Source: Clostridia bacterium (GTDB lineage: Bacteria > Bacillota > Clostridia > Christensenellales > CAG-138). From it: 64,000 bases of DNA. Shown here in pieces: positions 34,591 through 42,379 of the stretch. The DNA lies in assembly GCA_030533005.1 (NCBI GenBank), contig JAUNJX010000007.1:1-64000 (forward strand), given 5' to 3'. The position numbers were made by a program, and so were the translations under genes. How positions within the stretch are numbered: position 1 is the first letter of the stretch; each line of letters opens with the position of its first letter. The notes under the pieces were generated by a model. That model was not told the origin of the DNA. It did no database searches and was given only the letters and a program-made list of their open reading frames with translations.

Positions 34591-35772
34591 TTAGCAAAGC
34601 TCGTTAAGAACCTCGCCCAAGCGCTTCACGCCCTCGACGATCTTCTCGTCGGGCATGGCGGAATAGTTCATGCGGAAATGGTTGGCGTTGCCGCCGTTGG
34701 GATAGAAGGGCTCGCCCGCGACAAAAGCCACCTTCTTTTCCATGGCCTTTTTGAACACGTCGGTGGAATCCATGCCCTCGGGCAGCGTGACCCAGAGGAA
34801 CAGACCGCCGTTGGGGTAGGTGTAGGAAACGTTCTTGGGGAAGTATTTCTTCATCGCGTCCACCATCACGTCCCTTCTGCCTCGATACACCTCGATGATC
34901 TTCTTGATATGCTCGTTGATCTCATACATATCGAAGAATACGGCGCACTCGCGCTGGGCAATGGTGCTGCACTGAAGATCCGCGCCCTGCTTGATAAGGT
35001 TGAACTTGTTAAGTATGGCGGGGGCTGCATAGATCCAGCCGATACGCATGCCGGGGCAGAAGATCTTGGACATGGTGCCAAGATAGATCACGCGATCCTC
35101 GGTGTCAAAGCTCTTGATGGCGGGATGGATCTCACCCTCAAAGCGAAGCGAACCGTAGGGATTGTCCTCCACGACGCAAACATCGTACTTGTTGGCAAGC
35201 TCAACGAGCTTTTTCCGTCTTTCGATGGTCATGGTGCGGCCGGTGGGGTTCTGGAAATCGGGAATGGTATAGATAAACTTGACGTTTTCGTTGGCACGAA
35301 GCGCCTCCTCCAGCTTATCCATGAGCATGCCTTCCTCGTCCATCTCCACCTCGACGAACTTGGGCTCATACGCCTTAAAGGCATTGAGCGCGCCAAGATA
35401 GCTGGGGCTTTCGGTGATGACCACATCGCCGGGATTGACGAAAAGCTTGGCGCAGAAGTCAAGCCCCTGCTGGGAGCCTGCGGTGATGAGAATGTCCGCG
35501 GGATCGGCCTTGAAGCCCTGCGGCTCCATCAGCTTGCAGATGTGCTCGCGCAGCGGCAGGAAGCCCTCGGTGGAGCTATATTGCAGCGCCTTGCGGCCGT
35601 CCTCCTCAAGCACCTTCTTGCTTACGATCTCCATGCCCTCCACGGGGAAAAGCTCGGGCGCGGGAAAACCGCCCGCGAAGGAGATAACGTCGGGCTTATC
35701 GGCAATTTTGAGAAGCTCGCGGATGGCGGAACCCTTAAGTCCATCCATTCTGGATGCAAATTGTATGGCCAT
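34591..35772 (-). CDS. PLP-dependent aminotransferase, second paralogue
   Basis: 393 residues, same family as the gene downstream. Motifs are ITAGSQQGLDFCAKLF, YTIPDFQNPTGRTMT, CVVEDNPYGSLRF and the PLP Lys in YLGTMSKIFCPGMRIGWI. The ATG at AIQFASRMDG is preceded by AGGAGG at ten bases. It lies 143 bases downstream of the oxidoreductase gamma subunit and may be read through from that operon. It probably supplies the 2-oxoacids that the oxidoreductase consumes. The preferred amino acid cannot be read from sequence. Confidence 0.88.
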   Translation of the reverse strand: MAIQFASRMDGLKGSAIRELLKIADKPDVISFAGGFPAPELFPVEGMEIVSKKVLEEDGRKALQYSSTEGFLPLREHICKLMEPQGFKADPADILITAGSQQGLDFCAKLFVNPGDVVITESPSYLGALNAFKAYEPKFVEVEMDEEGMLMDKLEEALRANENVKFIYTIPDFQNPTGRTMTIERRKKLVELANKYDVCVVEDNPYGSLRFEGEIHPAIKSFDTEDRVIYLGTMSKIFCPGMRIGWIYAAPAILNKFNLIKQGADLQCSTIAQRECAVFFDMYEINEHIKKIIEVYRGRRDVMVDAMKKYFPKNVSYTYPNGGLFLWVTLPEGMDSTDVFKKAMEKKVAFVAGEPFYPNGGNANHFRMNYSAMPDEKIVEGVKRLGEVLNELC

Positions 35773-35870
35773 GGCTGGTGATCCTCCTATATGATGATTA
35801 TGATGTTGTCTTTTGTTGGCAAAAGATGATATTGACAAAATGATGGAAAGGATATGGGCTTGTAACGCAT

Positions 35871-35906
35871 TTCCCGGGGAATGCCCCTGCGGGCATCCCC
35901 CGGGAA
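35871..35906 (-). other. Stable intercistronic stem-loop without T-run
   Basis: Sixteen-base arms TTCCCGGGGAATGCCC / GGGCATCCCCCGGGAA with one mismatch and loop CTGC. The absence of a T-run suggests mRNA stabilisation or partial termination rather than full termination. Confidence 0.6.
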
Positions 35907-35915
35907 GGTATCAGC

Positions 35916-36452
35916 TTATTTTACGAACGCTGCGCCGCGCTTGAGGGCCTCGATATTGAGATCCACCAGCTTGGCCTTGGGGCCGGTGAACATATGCACC
36001 AGCATTTCCTTGATGGTATCGGTGGAAAGGTTCTTCATCGCCTCTATGTAGGCGCCCAGCATGACCATGTTGGCCACCTTGGAATTGCCCAGCTCCTCTG
36101 CCGTCTTGATGCAGTCCACATAGATCGCGCGCACGTCCGTGCGGGTGACCTTTTCGGAAATGACGGAGCTGTTGACAAAGATGGTACCGCCCTTTTGCAC
36201 CGTCGGCTCGAACTTGATGAGCGACGGCAGGTTCATGGCGATCAACTCGCTGGGTTCCAGCACGATGGGGGAAACGATAGGCTCGTCGGAAACCACGACG
36301 CAGCAATTGGCCGTGCCGCCGCGCATTTCGGGACCATAGGAGGGCAGCCAGGATACTTCCTTGCCCTCTTTCATGCCGGCCTCCGTCAGCGTCTTGCCGA
36401 TAGCCATAACGCCCTGTCCGCCAAAGCCGGAGATAATAATATCATTCGTCAT
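35916..36452 (-). CDS. vorC: 2-oxoacid:ferredoxin oxidoreductase, gamma subunit
   Basis: 178 residues of the POR_gamma family ([18 protein letters not shown] at the N-terminus, [17 protein letters not shown] in the middle). This subunit completes the CoA-dependent oxidative decarboxylase complex. The start codon follows the beta subunit stop after one base, so the genes are translationally coupled. The symbol follows the VOR-type alpha subunit; the pyruvate or 2-oxoglutarate versions of this subunit look similar. Confidence 0.85.
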   Translation of the reverse strand: MTNDIIISGFGGQGVMAIGKTLTEAGMKEGKEVSWLPSYGPEMRGGTANCCVVVSDEPIVSPIVLEPSELIAMNLPSLIKFEPTVQKGGTIFVNSSVISEKVTRTDVRAIYVDCIKTAEELGNSKVANMVMLGAYIEAMKNLSTDTIKEMLVHMFTGPKAKLVDLNIEALKRGAAFVK

Positions 36453-36453
36453 G

Positions 36454-37203
36454 TTACTTCACCTCCGCAGTATCTTTGTATACGCCTAAGGGATAATAGG
36501 GGATCATGTTTTCCTTGAGCCATTCCACCGACTTGATGGGCGTTTTGCCCCAGTTGGTGGGACAGGCGGCAAGGATCTCCACAAAGGTGAAGCCCGCGTT
36601 CTTCTGCTGCAGCTCGAAAGCCTTTTTGATGGCCTTCTTGGCGTTGTTCAGGTTGGGGATATCCGTCACGCACACACGCTCCGCATACACGCAGCCGTCG
36701 ATGGTGGAGAGAAGCTCGCACATCCTGATGGGGGAACCGTAATGCTCCTTGGAACGGCCAAGCGGGCAGGTGGTGGCCTTCTGACCCACGAGCGTCGTGG
36801 GCGCCATCTGGCCGCCGGTCATGCCGTAAATGGCGTTGTTGATGAAGATGGTGGTGAACTTTTCACCGCGCATGGCGGCATGGACGATCTCCGCAGTGCC
36901 GATGGCGGCCAGGTCGCCGTCGCCCTGATAGGTGAACACCGTGGTACCCGGAGGGGACACGCGCTTGATGCCGGTCGCAACGGCGGGCGCGCGGCCATGG
37001 GCGGCCTCGTGCATGTCGCAGGAGAAGTAATCATACGCGAACACCGAGCAGCCGACCGGCGCTACGCCGACGGTGGTGCCGATCACACCCAGCTCCTCTA
37101 GCGTTTCTGCCACCAGCTTGTGCGCGATGCCATGCGTGCAGCCCGGGCAGTAATGCAGTTCTTTATCTGTTAAGCCCTTGGATTTCTGATATACAATAGC
37201 CAT
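36454..37203 (-). CDS. vorA: 2-oxoacid:ferredoxin oxidoreductase, beta (TPP-binding) subunit
   Basis: 249 residues. The thiamine diphosphate motif is TYQGDGDLAAIGTAEIVHAA followed by TTIFINNAIYGMTGGQ. The N-terminal HYCPGCTHGI contains the cysteines that bind a cluster in this family. It binds TPP and passes electrons to the ferredoxin subunit encoded in the same operon. It lies five bases downstream of the alpha gene. Confidence 0.88.
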   Translation of the reverse strand: MAIVYQKSKGLTDKELHYCPGCTHGIAHKLVAETLEELGVIGTTVGVAPVGCSVFAYDYFSCDMHEAAHGRAPAVATGIKRVSPPGTTVFTYQGDGDLAAIGTAEIVHAAMRGEKFTTIFINNAIYGMTGGQMAPTTLVGQKATTCPLGRSKEHYGSPIRMCELLSTIDGCVYAERVCVTDIPNLNNAKKAIKKAFELQQKNAGFTFVEILAACPTNWGKTPIKSVEWLKENMIPYYPLGVYKDTAEVK

Positions 37204-37208
37204 TCTTC

Positions 37209-38270
37209 TTACCTCCCGATTGCCTTTTTGGCAGCGTCCGCGACCTCGCGCGGGGTCGGTACGATACCGCCTGCTCTGCCGATAAAGGAGATGGGCTTGC
37301 AGCCCTCCAGCGCGATCTTGACGTCGTCGATCATCTGACCCATGGAAAGCTCCACGTCCACGATACCCTTGACGCTCTTGCGCTCGGCGGCGTTACGCAG
37401 CTGCGCATAGGGGAAGGGCCAAACGGTGACGGGGCGGAACAAACCGGCCTTGATGCCTTCATCGTTGAGCAGCTTCATGGCGGCCCGGCATACGCGGGAC
37501 ATGGTGCCATAGGCTACGAACAGGATCTCGCAGTCGTCGGTATCCACTTCTTCAAAGCGGACTTCCTTCTCCTCGATCAGCTTATACTTCTTATCCAGCT
37601 TTTCGTTGTGCTCCGCACAGGGCTCGGGCTGGATGTAGAGGGAGTTGATCACGTTATGCTCCCGCTTGTTCTGTGTGCCGGTGGTGGCCCAGGGCTTGGC
37701 GGGAAGCTCGCGCTTCTCGATATCGTGCCACTCAACGGCTTCCATCATCTGGCCGATCATGCCGTCTGCAAGCACCATAACGGGGTTGCGGTAAATATCC
37801 GCGATGTCGAAAGCCATGCGGACGAAGTCCGCCGCTTCCTGCACGTTGGCGGGCGCAAGCACGGGGGTACGATAGTCGCCGTTGCCGCCGCCGCGGGTCG
37901 CCTGGAAATAGTCGCCCTGCGCAGGCTGGATGGTGCCCAGACCCGGGCCGCCGCGCATGACGTTGATGATGACGCAGGGAACCTCAGCGCCGCAAAGATA
38001 GGTGATGCCTTCCTGCTTCAGGCTGATTCCGGGAGAGGAGGAGGAGGTCATTACGCGCACGCCACAGCCGCCCGCGCCATAGACCATGTTGATCGCCGCT
38101 ACTTCGCTTTCAGCCTGCAGGAAGCAGCCGCCGATCTCGGGAAGATGCAAAGAGAGGTACTCCGGCACCTCCGTCTGCGGTGTGATCGGATAACCGAAGA
38201 AATACTTGCAGCCCGCGCGTATGGCGGCTTCTGCGATGGCTTCATTGCCTTTCCAAAGTTCTTTTTCCAT
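37209..38270 (-). CDS. vorB: 2-oxoacid:ferredoxin oxidoreductase, alpha subunit (VorB-type)
   Basis: 353 residues. The N-terminal part KGNEAIAEAAIRAGCKYFFG and the segment GYPITPQTEVPEYLS are typical, and MTSSSSPGISLKQEGITYL and MRGGPGLGTIQPAQGD are conserved in the 3-methyl-2-oxobutanoate (branched-chain) type. The enzyme converts a 2-oxoacid and CoA to acyl-CoA, CO2 and reduced ferredoxin. The ATG at EKELWKG has AAGGGG upstream; a longer frame upstream overlaps the ferredoxin gene and is not real. Specificity for branched-chain over 2-oxoglutarate is inferred. Confidence 0.88.
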   Translation of the reverse strand: MEKELWKGNEAIAEAAIRAGCKYFFGYPITPQTEVPEYLSLHLPEIGGCFLQAESEVAAINMVYGAGGCGVRVMTSSSSPGISLKQEGITYLCGAEVPCVIINVMRGGPGLGTIQPAQGDYFQATRGGGNGDYRTPVLAPANVQEAADFVRMAFDIADIYRNPVMVLADGMIGQMMEAVEWHDIEKRELPAKPWATTGTQNKREHNVINSLYIQPEPCAEHNEKLDKKYKLIEEKEVRFEEVDTDDCEILFVAYGTMSRVCRAAMKLLNDEGIKAGLFRPVTVWPFPYAQLRNAAERKSVKGIVDVELSMGQMIDDVKIALEGCKPISFIGRAGGIVPTPREVADAAKKAIGR

Positions 38271-38284
38271 TTTTGTTCCCCTTC

Positions 38285-38497
38285 CTACAGTCTTTCCACC
38301 GTGATGATCGAATCCGGGCAGATCTTCGCGCAGCTCGCGCAGCCGATGCACTTGTCCATCTCCTTGACCGTCGCGGGATGATAGCCCTTGCGGTTCGTCA
38401 CGTCCTGATCGATGGCGATGATCCCTTTGGGACAGACGCTGACGCATAGCTCGCAGCCTTTGCATCTGTCTTGGCAAAACGTTACTTTTCCAGCCAT
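38285..38497 (-). CDS. vorD: Ferredoxin-type delta subunit, 2 x 4Fe-4S
   Basis: 70 residues with two complete cluster motifs, CKGCELCVSVCP and CIGCASCAKICP. It is the electron-carrying subunit of the oxidoreductase and heads the four subunit genes. GAGGAGG is the ribosome binding site about 12 bases upstream of the ATG. The alpha gene follows after 14 bases. Confidence 0.9.
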   Translation of the reverse strand: MAGKVTFCQDRCKGCELCVSVCPKGIIAIDQDVTNRKGYHPATVKEMDKCIGCASCAKICPDSIITVERL

Positions 38498-38522
38498 AAT
38501 TACAAAGTTCCTCCTCTTTAAT

Positions 38523-39197
38523 TTACAAGCCGAATTCCCAAGGCTTGCACATGTATATATCGATGGGCAAAAGCTCTCCCTCACCCAACTGATACCGTAC
38601 CTGATCCACGAATTTGCGCTCCACCGCATGATAGGCGACGGGTACGCCCGTTTCCTCCGAAACCGCCCGCGTAAGCGCCACGCCCTTCAGGATGTCCTCT
38701 ACGCCGGTATCCCGGCACAGGTGTGTGTTGTTGACAAGACCCGTTACCTTAAGCCCGCTTGCCACCTCGATGGCCTTAAGATACAGCGCGGCCTTTTCGG
38801 GGGTCTTGGTTTCCGGCCGGTTAGCGTTAAGGACGCAGAGCACATCGTAATCCCCGCGCGCAAGCTGACGCTCAAAGCGCCCCAGCACATGCGCCCCTTC
38901 GGGATCGCCGCCCATATCGATCACGCCCTTGTAGCTCGGATCGTCAAATATCGCCAGCACCTCCGGCGTGATCGCGGGAAGATCCACATAGCCCGAAAAC
39001 GAAGTGGAGATCACCCGTACGCCATGCTCCTCCAGCAATGCCCGCCGCTCGGTGGAACGGAAATAGGGGTTAACGATGTCCAAGTCCGCCAGCGCGGTCT
39101 TGAGACCCGCCTTGGCATACTTGAGCGCCAGATTGACGGCGAATTCCGTCTTGCCGCTGCCGTAATGCCCGGTGATGATCTGTATGCGTTTCTCCAT
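38523..39197 (-). CDS. P-loop ATPase of the ParA/MinD-CobQ class, function unknown
   Basis: 224 residues. The N-terminal Walker A is ITGHYGSGKTEFAVNLALKYA, followed by LADLDIVNPYFRSTERRALLEEHG and VIDMGGDPEGAHVLG (Walker B region). This is a SIMIBI-class nucleotide-binding protein related to CobQ/CobB/MinD. The gene sits between butyrate kinase (start and stop share one base, TGATG) and the ferredoxin subunit, so its product probably serves this pathway, perhaps in cluster or cofactor delivery or enzyme assembly. That role is an inference only. Confidence 0.75.
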   Translation of the reverse strand: MEKRIQIITGHYGSGKTEFAVNLALKYAKAGLKTALADLDIVNPYFRSTERRALLEEHGVRVISTSFSGYVDLPAITPEVLAIFDDPSYKGVIDMGGDPEGAHVLGRFERQLARGDYDVLCVLNANRPETKTPEKAALYLKAIEVASGLKVTGLVNNTHLCRDTGVEDILKGVALTRAVSEETGVPVAYHAVERKFVDQVRYQLGEGELLPIDIYMCKPWEFGL

Positions 39198-40270
39198 CAG
39201 TATGTTTTGACCCCTTCCTCGCCGGTGAGCACGCGCAAGGCGCCAGCCGCAAGCGCACCCATCTCATCCTCGCCGGGATAGACCTTCACGGGCGCAATAA
39301 ACTGCACCTTTTCTTCAATCCAGCCCATGAGCATCTTGTCATAGGCAAAGCCGCCGGTAAGCAAAATCGCGTCCACCTCGCCGCAGAGCACCGCGGACAT
39401 CGCGCCGATCTCCTTGGCGATCTGATAGGCCATACCGCGATACACAAGCTCCGCTTCCTTATCGCCCGCCTTGATGCGCTCGCCCACCTCGATGCCGTTG
39501 TTGGTGCCAAGGTATGCGATCAGCCCGCAGCGGGATGTAAGGGTGCGCTTCATGGCGGCATAGTCGCCAAGCTCGCCGGAATCCATCACCCGCATGACCT
39601 CCAATACAGGGAGGCCGCCCGGACGCTCGGCGGAATACGGCCCTTCGCCGTCCAGCCCGTTGTTCACGTCGATCACGCGCCCCTGCATGTGCGCGCCCAC
39701 CGTCACGCCGCCGCCCATGTGGGCAACGATCAGATTAAGCTCGTTATAGGGCACGCCGACCTCCGCCGCGTAGCGCTTGGCGATCGCCTTTTGATTGAGC
39801 GCATGGAAGCAGGTGCGGCGCTTGAAGGAGGGATGGCCGGAAAGCCTTGCGACATCCTCCATCTCATCCACCACAACGGGGTCTACGATGTAAGCGGGCA
39901 CGCCGATCTCGGAGGCGATCTCGCTTGCGAGTATGCCGCCCAGATTGGAGGCGTGCGAGCCGTATTTGCAGCTTGCAAGGTCGTCAAGCATCGCCTGATT
40001 CACGGCATAGGTGCCGCCCGGGATGGGGCGCATCAGGCCGCCGCGCCCGACCACCGCGTCAAAGCTCTTGATATCGACGTCGTTATCCTTCAAAAAGTTC
40101 AGGATGAGGGGCTTGCGGAACGCCGCATTGTCGGCCATGGTCTTGATAGCACCCATCTCCTCCTGCGTATGGCGAAGCACCTGCTCCATCTTCTGTTCGC
40201 CGCCCTCAAACACCGCAAGCTTGGTGGAGGTGGAGCCAAGGTTCAACGCGAGTATTCTATAATTCTTCAT
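39197..40270 (-). CDS. buk: Butyrate kinase
   Basis: 357 residues of the acetate/butyrate kinase (ASKHA) family. The N-terminal phosphate loop is ILALNLGSTSTKLAVF, and VAHMGGGVTVGAHMQGRVIDVNNGLDGEGPYS and AILLTGGFAYDKM are the second phosphate and adenosine regions. It transfers phosphate from butyryl- or branched-acyl-phosphate to ADP, giving ATP. The ATG at KNYRILALN has AGGAAAG upstream. Adjacent ptb makes its substrate. Confidence 0.93.
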   Translation of the reverse strand: MKNYRILALNLGSTSTKLAVFEGGEQKMEQVLRHTQEEMGAIKTMADNAAFRKPLILNFLKDNDVDIKSFDAVVGRGGLMRPIPGGTYAVNQAMLDDLASCKYGSHASNLGGILASEIASEIGVPAYIVDPVVVDEMEDVARLSGHPSFKRRTCFHALNQKAIAKRYAAEVGVPYNELNLIVAHMGGGVTVGAHMQGRVIDVNNGLDGEGPYSAERPGGLPVLEVMRVMDSGELGDYAAMKRTLTSRCGLIAYLGTNNGIEVGERIKAGDKEAELVYRGMAYQIAKEIGAMSAVLCGEVDAILLTGGFAYDKMLMGWIEEKVQFIAPVKVYPGEDEMGALAAGALRVLTGEEGVKTY

Positions 40271-40286
40271 GCGTGCTTTCCTTTCC

Positions 40287-41192
40287 TTACGCTTTGTGCT
40301 GCGCCACGGCGATCGCCAGAGCAATGGAATTGAGCTTGGTCTCGTCGCTGTCCGCACGCGAGGTCACGACCACGGGAGCCTTTGCGCCCACGATCATGCC
40401 CGCGTTGTGCGCTTTTGCCATATAGGTGAGGGATTTATAGAAAATGTTGCCCGCCTCGATAAAGGGAACGAGCAGGATATCCGCCTTGCCCGCGTTGGGA
40501 TCGCTGATGCCCTTATGCTTGGCCGCCTCCTCGCTGATGGCGTTATCCAGCGCCAGCGGGCCGCAAACGGTGCAGCCGGTGATCTCGCCGCGCTGGTTGC
40601 GCGCCACAAGCTCCGCCGCATCCAGGGTCGCCTGCATCTTGGGATTGACCTTCTCCACAGCGCACAGGCAGGTCACGACGGGGTTGTCGTTTCCCAGCGC
40701 GTGCGCCACCTTCACGGCGTTGCCGATGATGTGCGCCTTTTGCTCGACATCGGGCGCGATGCACATGGCGGAATCCGTAACGTAAAGGAGGCGATCAAAC
40801 CCCTCTACGCTAAAAACGGCCACATGCGACAGCACGGGCGCGTCCCTAAGGCCGATCTCCTTGTCCAATACGGCCTTCAATATAATGGAGGTATCCACGA
40901 TACCCTTCATCACCACATCCGCTTCCCCGTCGTGCACGAGCTTGACGGCCTTGCGGCACGCTTCCACCTTGTCAGGCTCATCCAGTATCGTCATGCCGGT
41001 AAGCGGCACGTCGATGGCCTTTGCAATGCTGCGTATCTCCGCTTCGTCGCCCACGAGGGTGGCGTTGACGATGCCCAGCTTGCAAGCCTCGTTCACGGCA
41101 AGAAGCACTTCCTCATCCTGCGCCACGGCCACGGAAATACGCCTGTTTGCGCCCTTGACGCTCTCGATCAATTCATCAAAAGAATGAAGCAT
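40287..41192 (-). CDS. ptb: Phosphate butyryltransferase
   Basis: 301 residues of the PTA_PTB family. It swaps CoA for phosphate on butyryl-CoA or related acyl-CoAs. Conserved segments are ADVVMKGIVDTSIILKAVL, FDRLLYVTDSAMCIAPD and ADILLVPFIEAGNIFYKSL. The ATG before LHSFDEL was chosen with AGAGGAG ten bases upstream; a TTG two codons earlier sits too close to that site. First gene of the catabolic operon, with a repressor-type operator at its promoter. Confidence 0.92.
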   Translation of the reverse strand: MLHSFDELIESVKGANRRISVAVAQDEEVLLAVNEACKLGIVNATLVGDEAEIRSIAKAIDVPLTGMTILDEPDKVEACRKAVKLVHDGEADVVMKGIVDTSIILKAVLDKEIGLRDAPVLSHVAVFSVEGFDRLLYVTDSAMCIAPDVEQKAHIIGNAVKVAHALGNDNPVVTCLCAVEKVNPKMQATLDAAELVARNQRGEITGCTVCGPLALDNAISEEAAKHKGISDPNAGKADILLVPFIEAGNIFYKSLTYMAKAHNAGMIVGAKAPVVVTSRADSDETKLNSIALAIAVAQHKA

Positions 41193-41301
41193 TTCCAAAT
41201 TTCTCCTCTGTCCTTTGTTGGTTGTATTCTGTTATTCACGGTTCTGAATATTGTGCGCTGAAAAAATATGCTTGCCACAACTTGTCTGACGTTGTATCAT
41301 A

Positions 41302-41343
41302 TTGTATGACAACAGATTACACCATATGCACGTCCTTTGTCAA
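41302..41343 (-). promoter_or_regulatory. ptb operon promoter and FadR-type operator
   Basis: On the minus strand TTGACA, 18 bases, TAATCT. Directly downstream, over the expected start site, lies TTGTATGACAA, which fits the GntR/FadR operator pattern T-N-G-T-N3-A-C-N-A. A second near-match TTGTCTGACGT is 20 bases farther. The FadR-type regulator is encoded divergently 65 bases beyond the promoter, so it very likely represses this operon. Confidence 0.7.
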
Positions 41344-41408
41344 TGTTCGGGGAGACAAAAACGATCAAATTGCGCGAAAATCCCGCAATATATTTATAGG
41401 AGTTTATT

Positions 41409-42089
41409 ATGGCCGCAAAAAGCTTATCAGAGCGCACCGCCGACGCGCTCTACGACATGATCATGACGGAAAAAGCCTTTCTTCCCGGCGATAAGCTCCC
41501 CAACGAAAACGAGCTTTCCGACCGTCTTGGCGTAAGCCGCGCCACGCTGCGCGAAGCCATACGTTCCCTTGTGGCGCAGGGCATTTTGCGGGTGCATCGC
41601 GGCAAGGGCACCTTCATCACGGACAACGTGTATGAAAGCGCCTTCGGCTTTGACCAGCTCGACCGGGCACGGGTGCGCTTGAAGGATCTATACGAAATGC
41701 GCCTTATATTCGAGCCGCAGTGCATTGCATTCGCCTGTGTGCGCGCTTCCGACGAGGAGATCGAGCACATATGCCGGCAGGGCAACAAGGTAATACGGGA
41801 AATAGAGACGCAGGACGCGAATTGGCCGGAAAGCGACCAGCGTTTCCACATGCTTATCAGCAAGGCCTCCCATAACGAATTCATCATCCAGCTTTTCCCC
41901 ATCATCAATTCCGCCGTGCACGAGACCATGGAGATCGCCAACAACCAGAAGGTGCTGGAGGATTTAACCATCTCGGATAACCGGCTTATCATGGAATTTC
42001 TGACACGGCGGGACGCGAAGGGCGCAAGCTGTGCCTTGAACCTGCACATGCGCCATACCATTAACGCCTTGGGCTTAGACAAAAACTGA
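41409..42089 (+). CDS. FadR-subfamily GntR transcriptional regulator
   Basis: 226 residues. The N-terminal winged helix (LPNENELSDRLGVSRATLREAIRSL, GILRVHRGKGTFI) is followed by an all-helical FCD effector domain with the metal-ligand pattern (Asp/His in SDQRFHMLISKASHN and HMRHT). FCD regulators respond to small organic acids. Its position divergent from ptb, with a matching operator between, points to control of the amino acid-oxidation operon. TAGGAG precedes the ATG. Confidence 0.9.
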   Translation: MAAKSLSERTADALYDMIMTEKAFLPGDKLPNENELSDRLGVSRATLREAIRSLVAQGILRVHRGKGTFITDNVYESAFGFDQLDRARVRLKDLYEMRLIFEPQCIAFACVRASDEEIEHICRQGNKVIREIETQDANWPESDQRFHMLISKASHNEFIIQLFPIINSAVHETMEIANNQKVLEDLTISDNRLIMEFLTRRDAKGASCALNLHMRHTINALGLDKN

Positions 42090-42104
42090 CATTGCGGGCA
42101 TAGA

Positions 42105-42136
42105 AAAGGCGTACGGAGGGATTCCGTACGCCTTTT
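42105..42136 (+). terminator. Terminator hairpin, first of two identical 32-base copies
   Basis: AAAGGCGTACGGA / TCCGTACGCCTTTT with a GGGAT loop. It ends the FadR-type gene. The identical 32 bases recur at 42337-42368, with the repeat element in between. Confidence 0.8.
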
Positions 42137-42141
42137 AGCTT

Positions 42142-42318
42142 ATCGACAAAGGTCATTCGACCTTTGTCGATGGTTACAATTTGCAACTGTTCGCTACTCT
42201 CACGGTCGTTGCAAATTGCAGAGAAACCCTTGCTGCGCAAGGCCTTCCGCCCTCACCGCACATGTCGCTTCGGGCGGTTGAAAGTCAAGGGGTTTCGACC
42301 CCTTAACAATCCCTAAGG
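42142..42318 (+). repeat. Modular hairpin repeat, copy A
   Basis: The block starts with a perfect hairpin TCGACAAAGGTC / GACCTTTGTCGA. Next is a conserved stem built on TTTGCAAC / GTTGCAAA, then CTTGCTGCGCAAG, a CCGCCC...GGGCGG stem, and a terminal GTCAAGGGG / CCCCTTAAC hairpin ending in AATCCC. It has no coding potential. It matches copy B (50.7 kb, opposite strand) over about 140 bases, with 26 consecutive identical bases beginning CCTTCCGCCCTCACC. Confidence 0.75.
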
Positions 42319-42336
42319 GGGTTTGTCGATGGTCTG

Positions 42337-42368
42337 AAAGGCGTACGGAGGGATTCCGTACGCCTTTT
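42337..42368 (-). terminator. Terminator hairpin, second identical copy
   Basis: Same 32 bases as at 42105. Here it lies 11 bases beyond the stop of the minus-strand surface protein gene and probably ends that transcript. Confidence 0.7.
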
Positions 42369-42379
42369 CTGTTCAAGCA

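Noticed and set aside
40269-41261. Plus-strand 330-codon frame opposite ptb
   Set aside because: Shadow of the phosphate butyryltransferase gene, whose protein motifs are certain.
42105-42368. Insertion sequence or miniature transposon with terminal inverted repeats
   Set aside because: The flanking 32-base copies are direct repeats of a working terminator, no transposase or clear terminal inverted repeats exist; kept only as a structured repeat.
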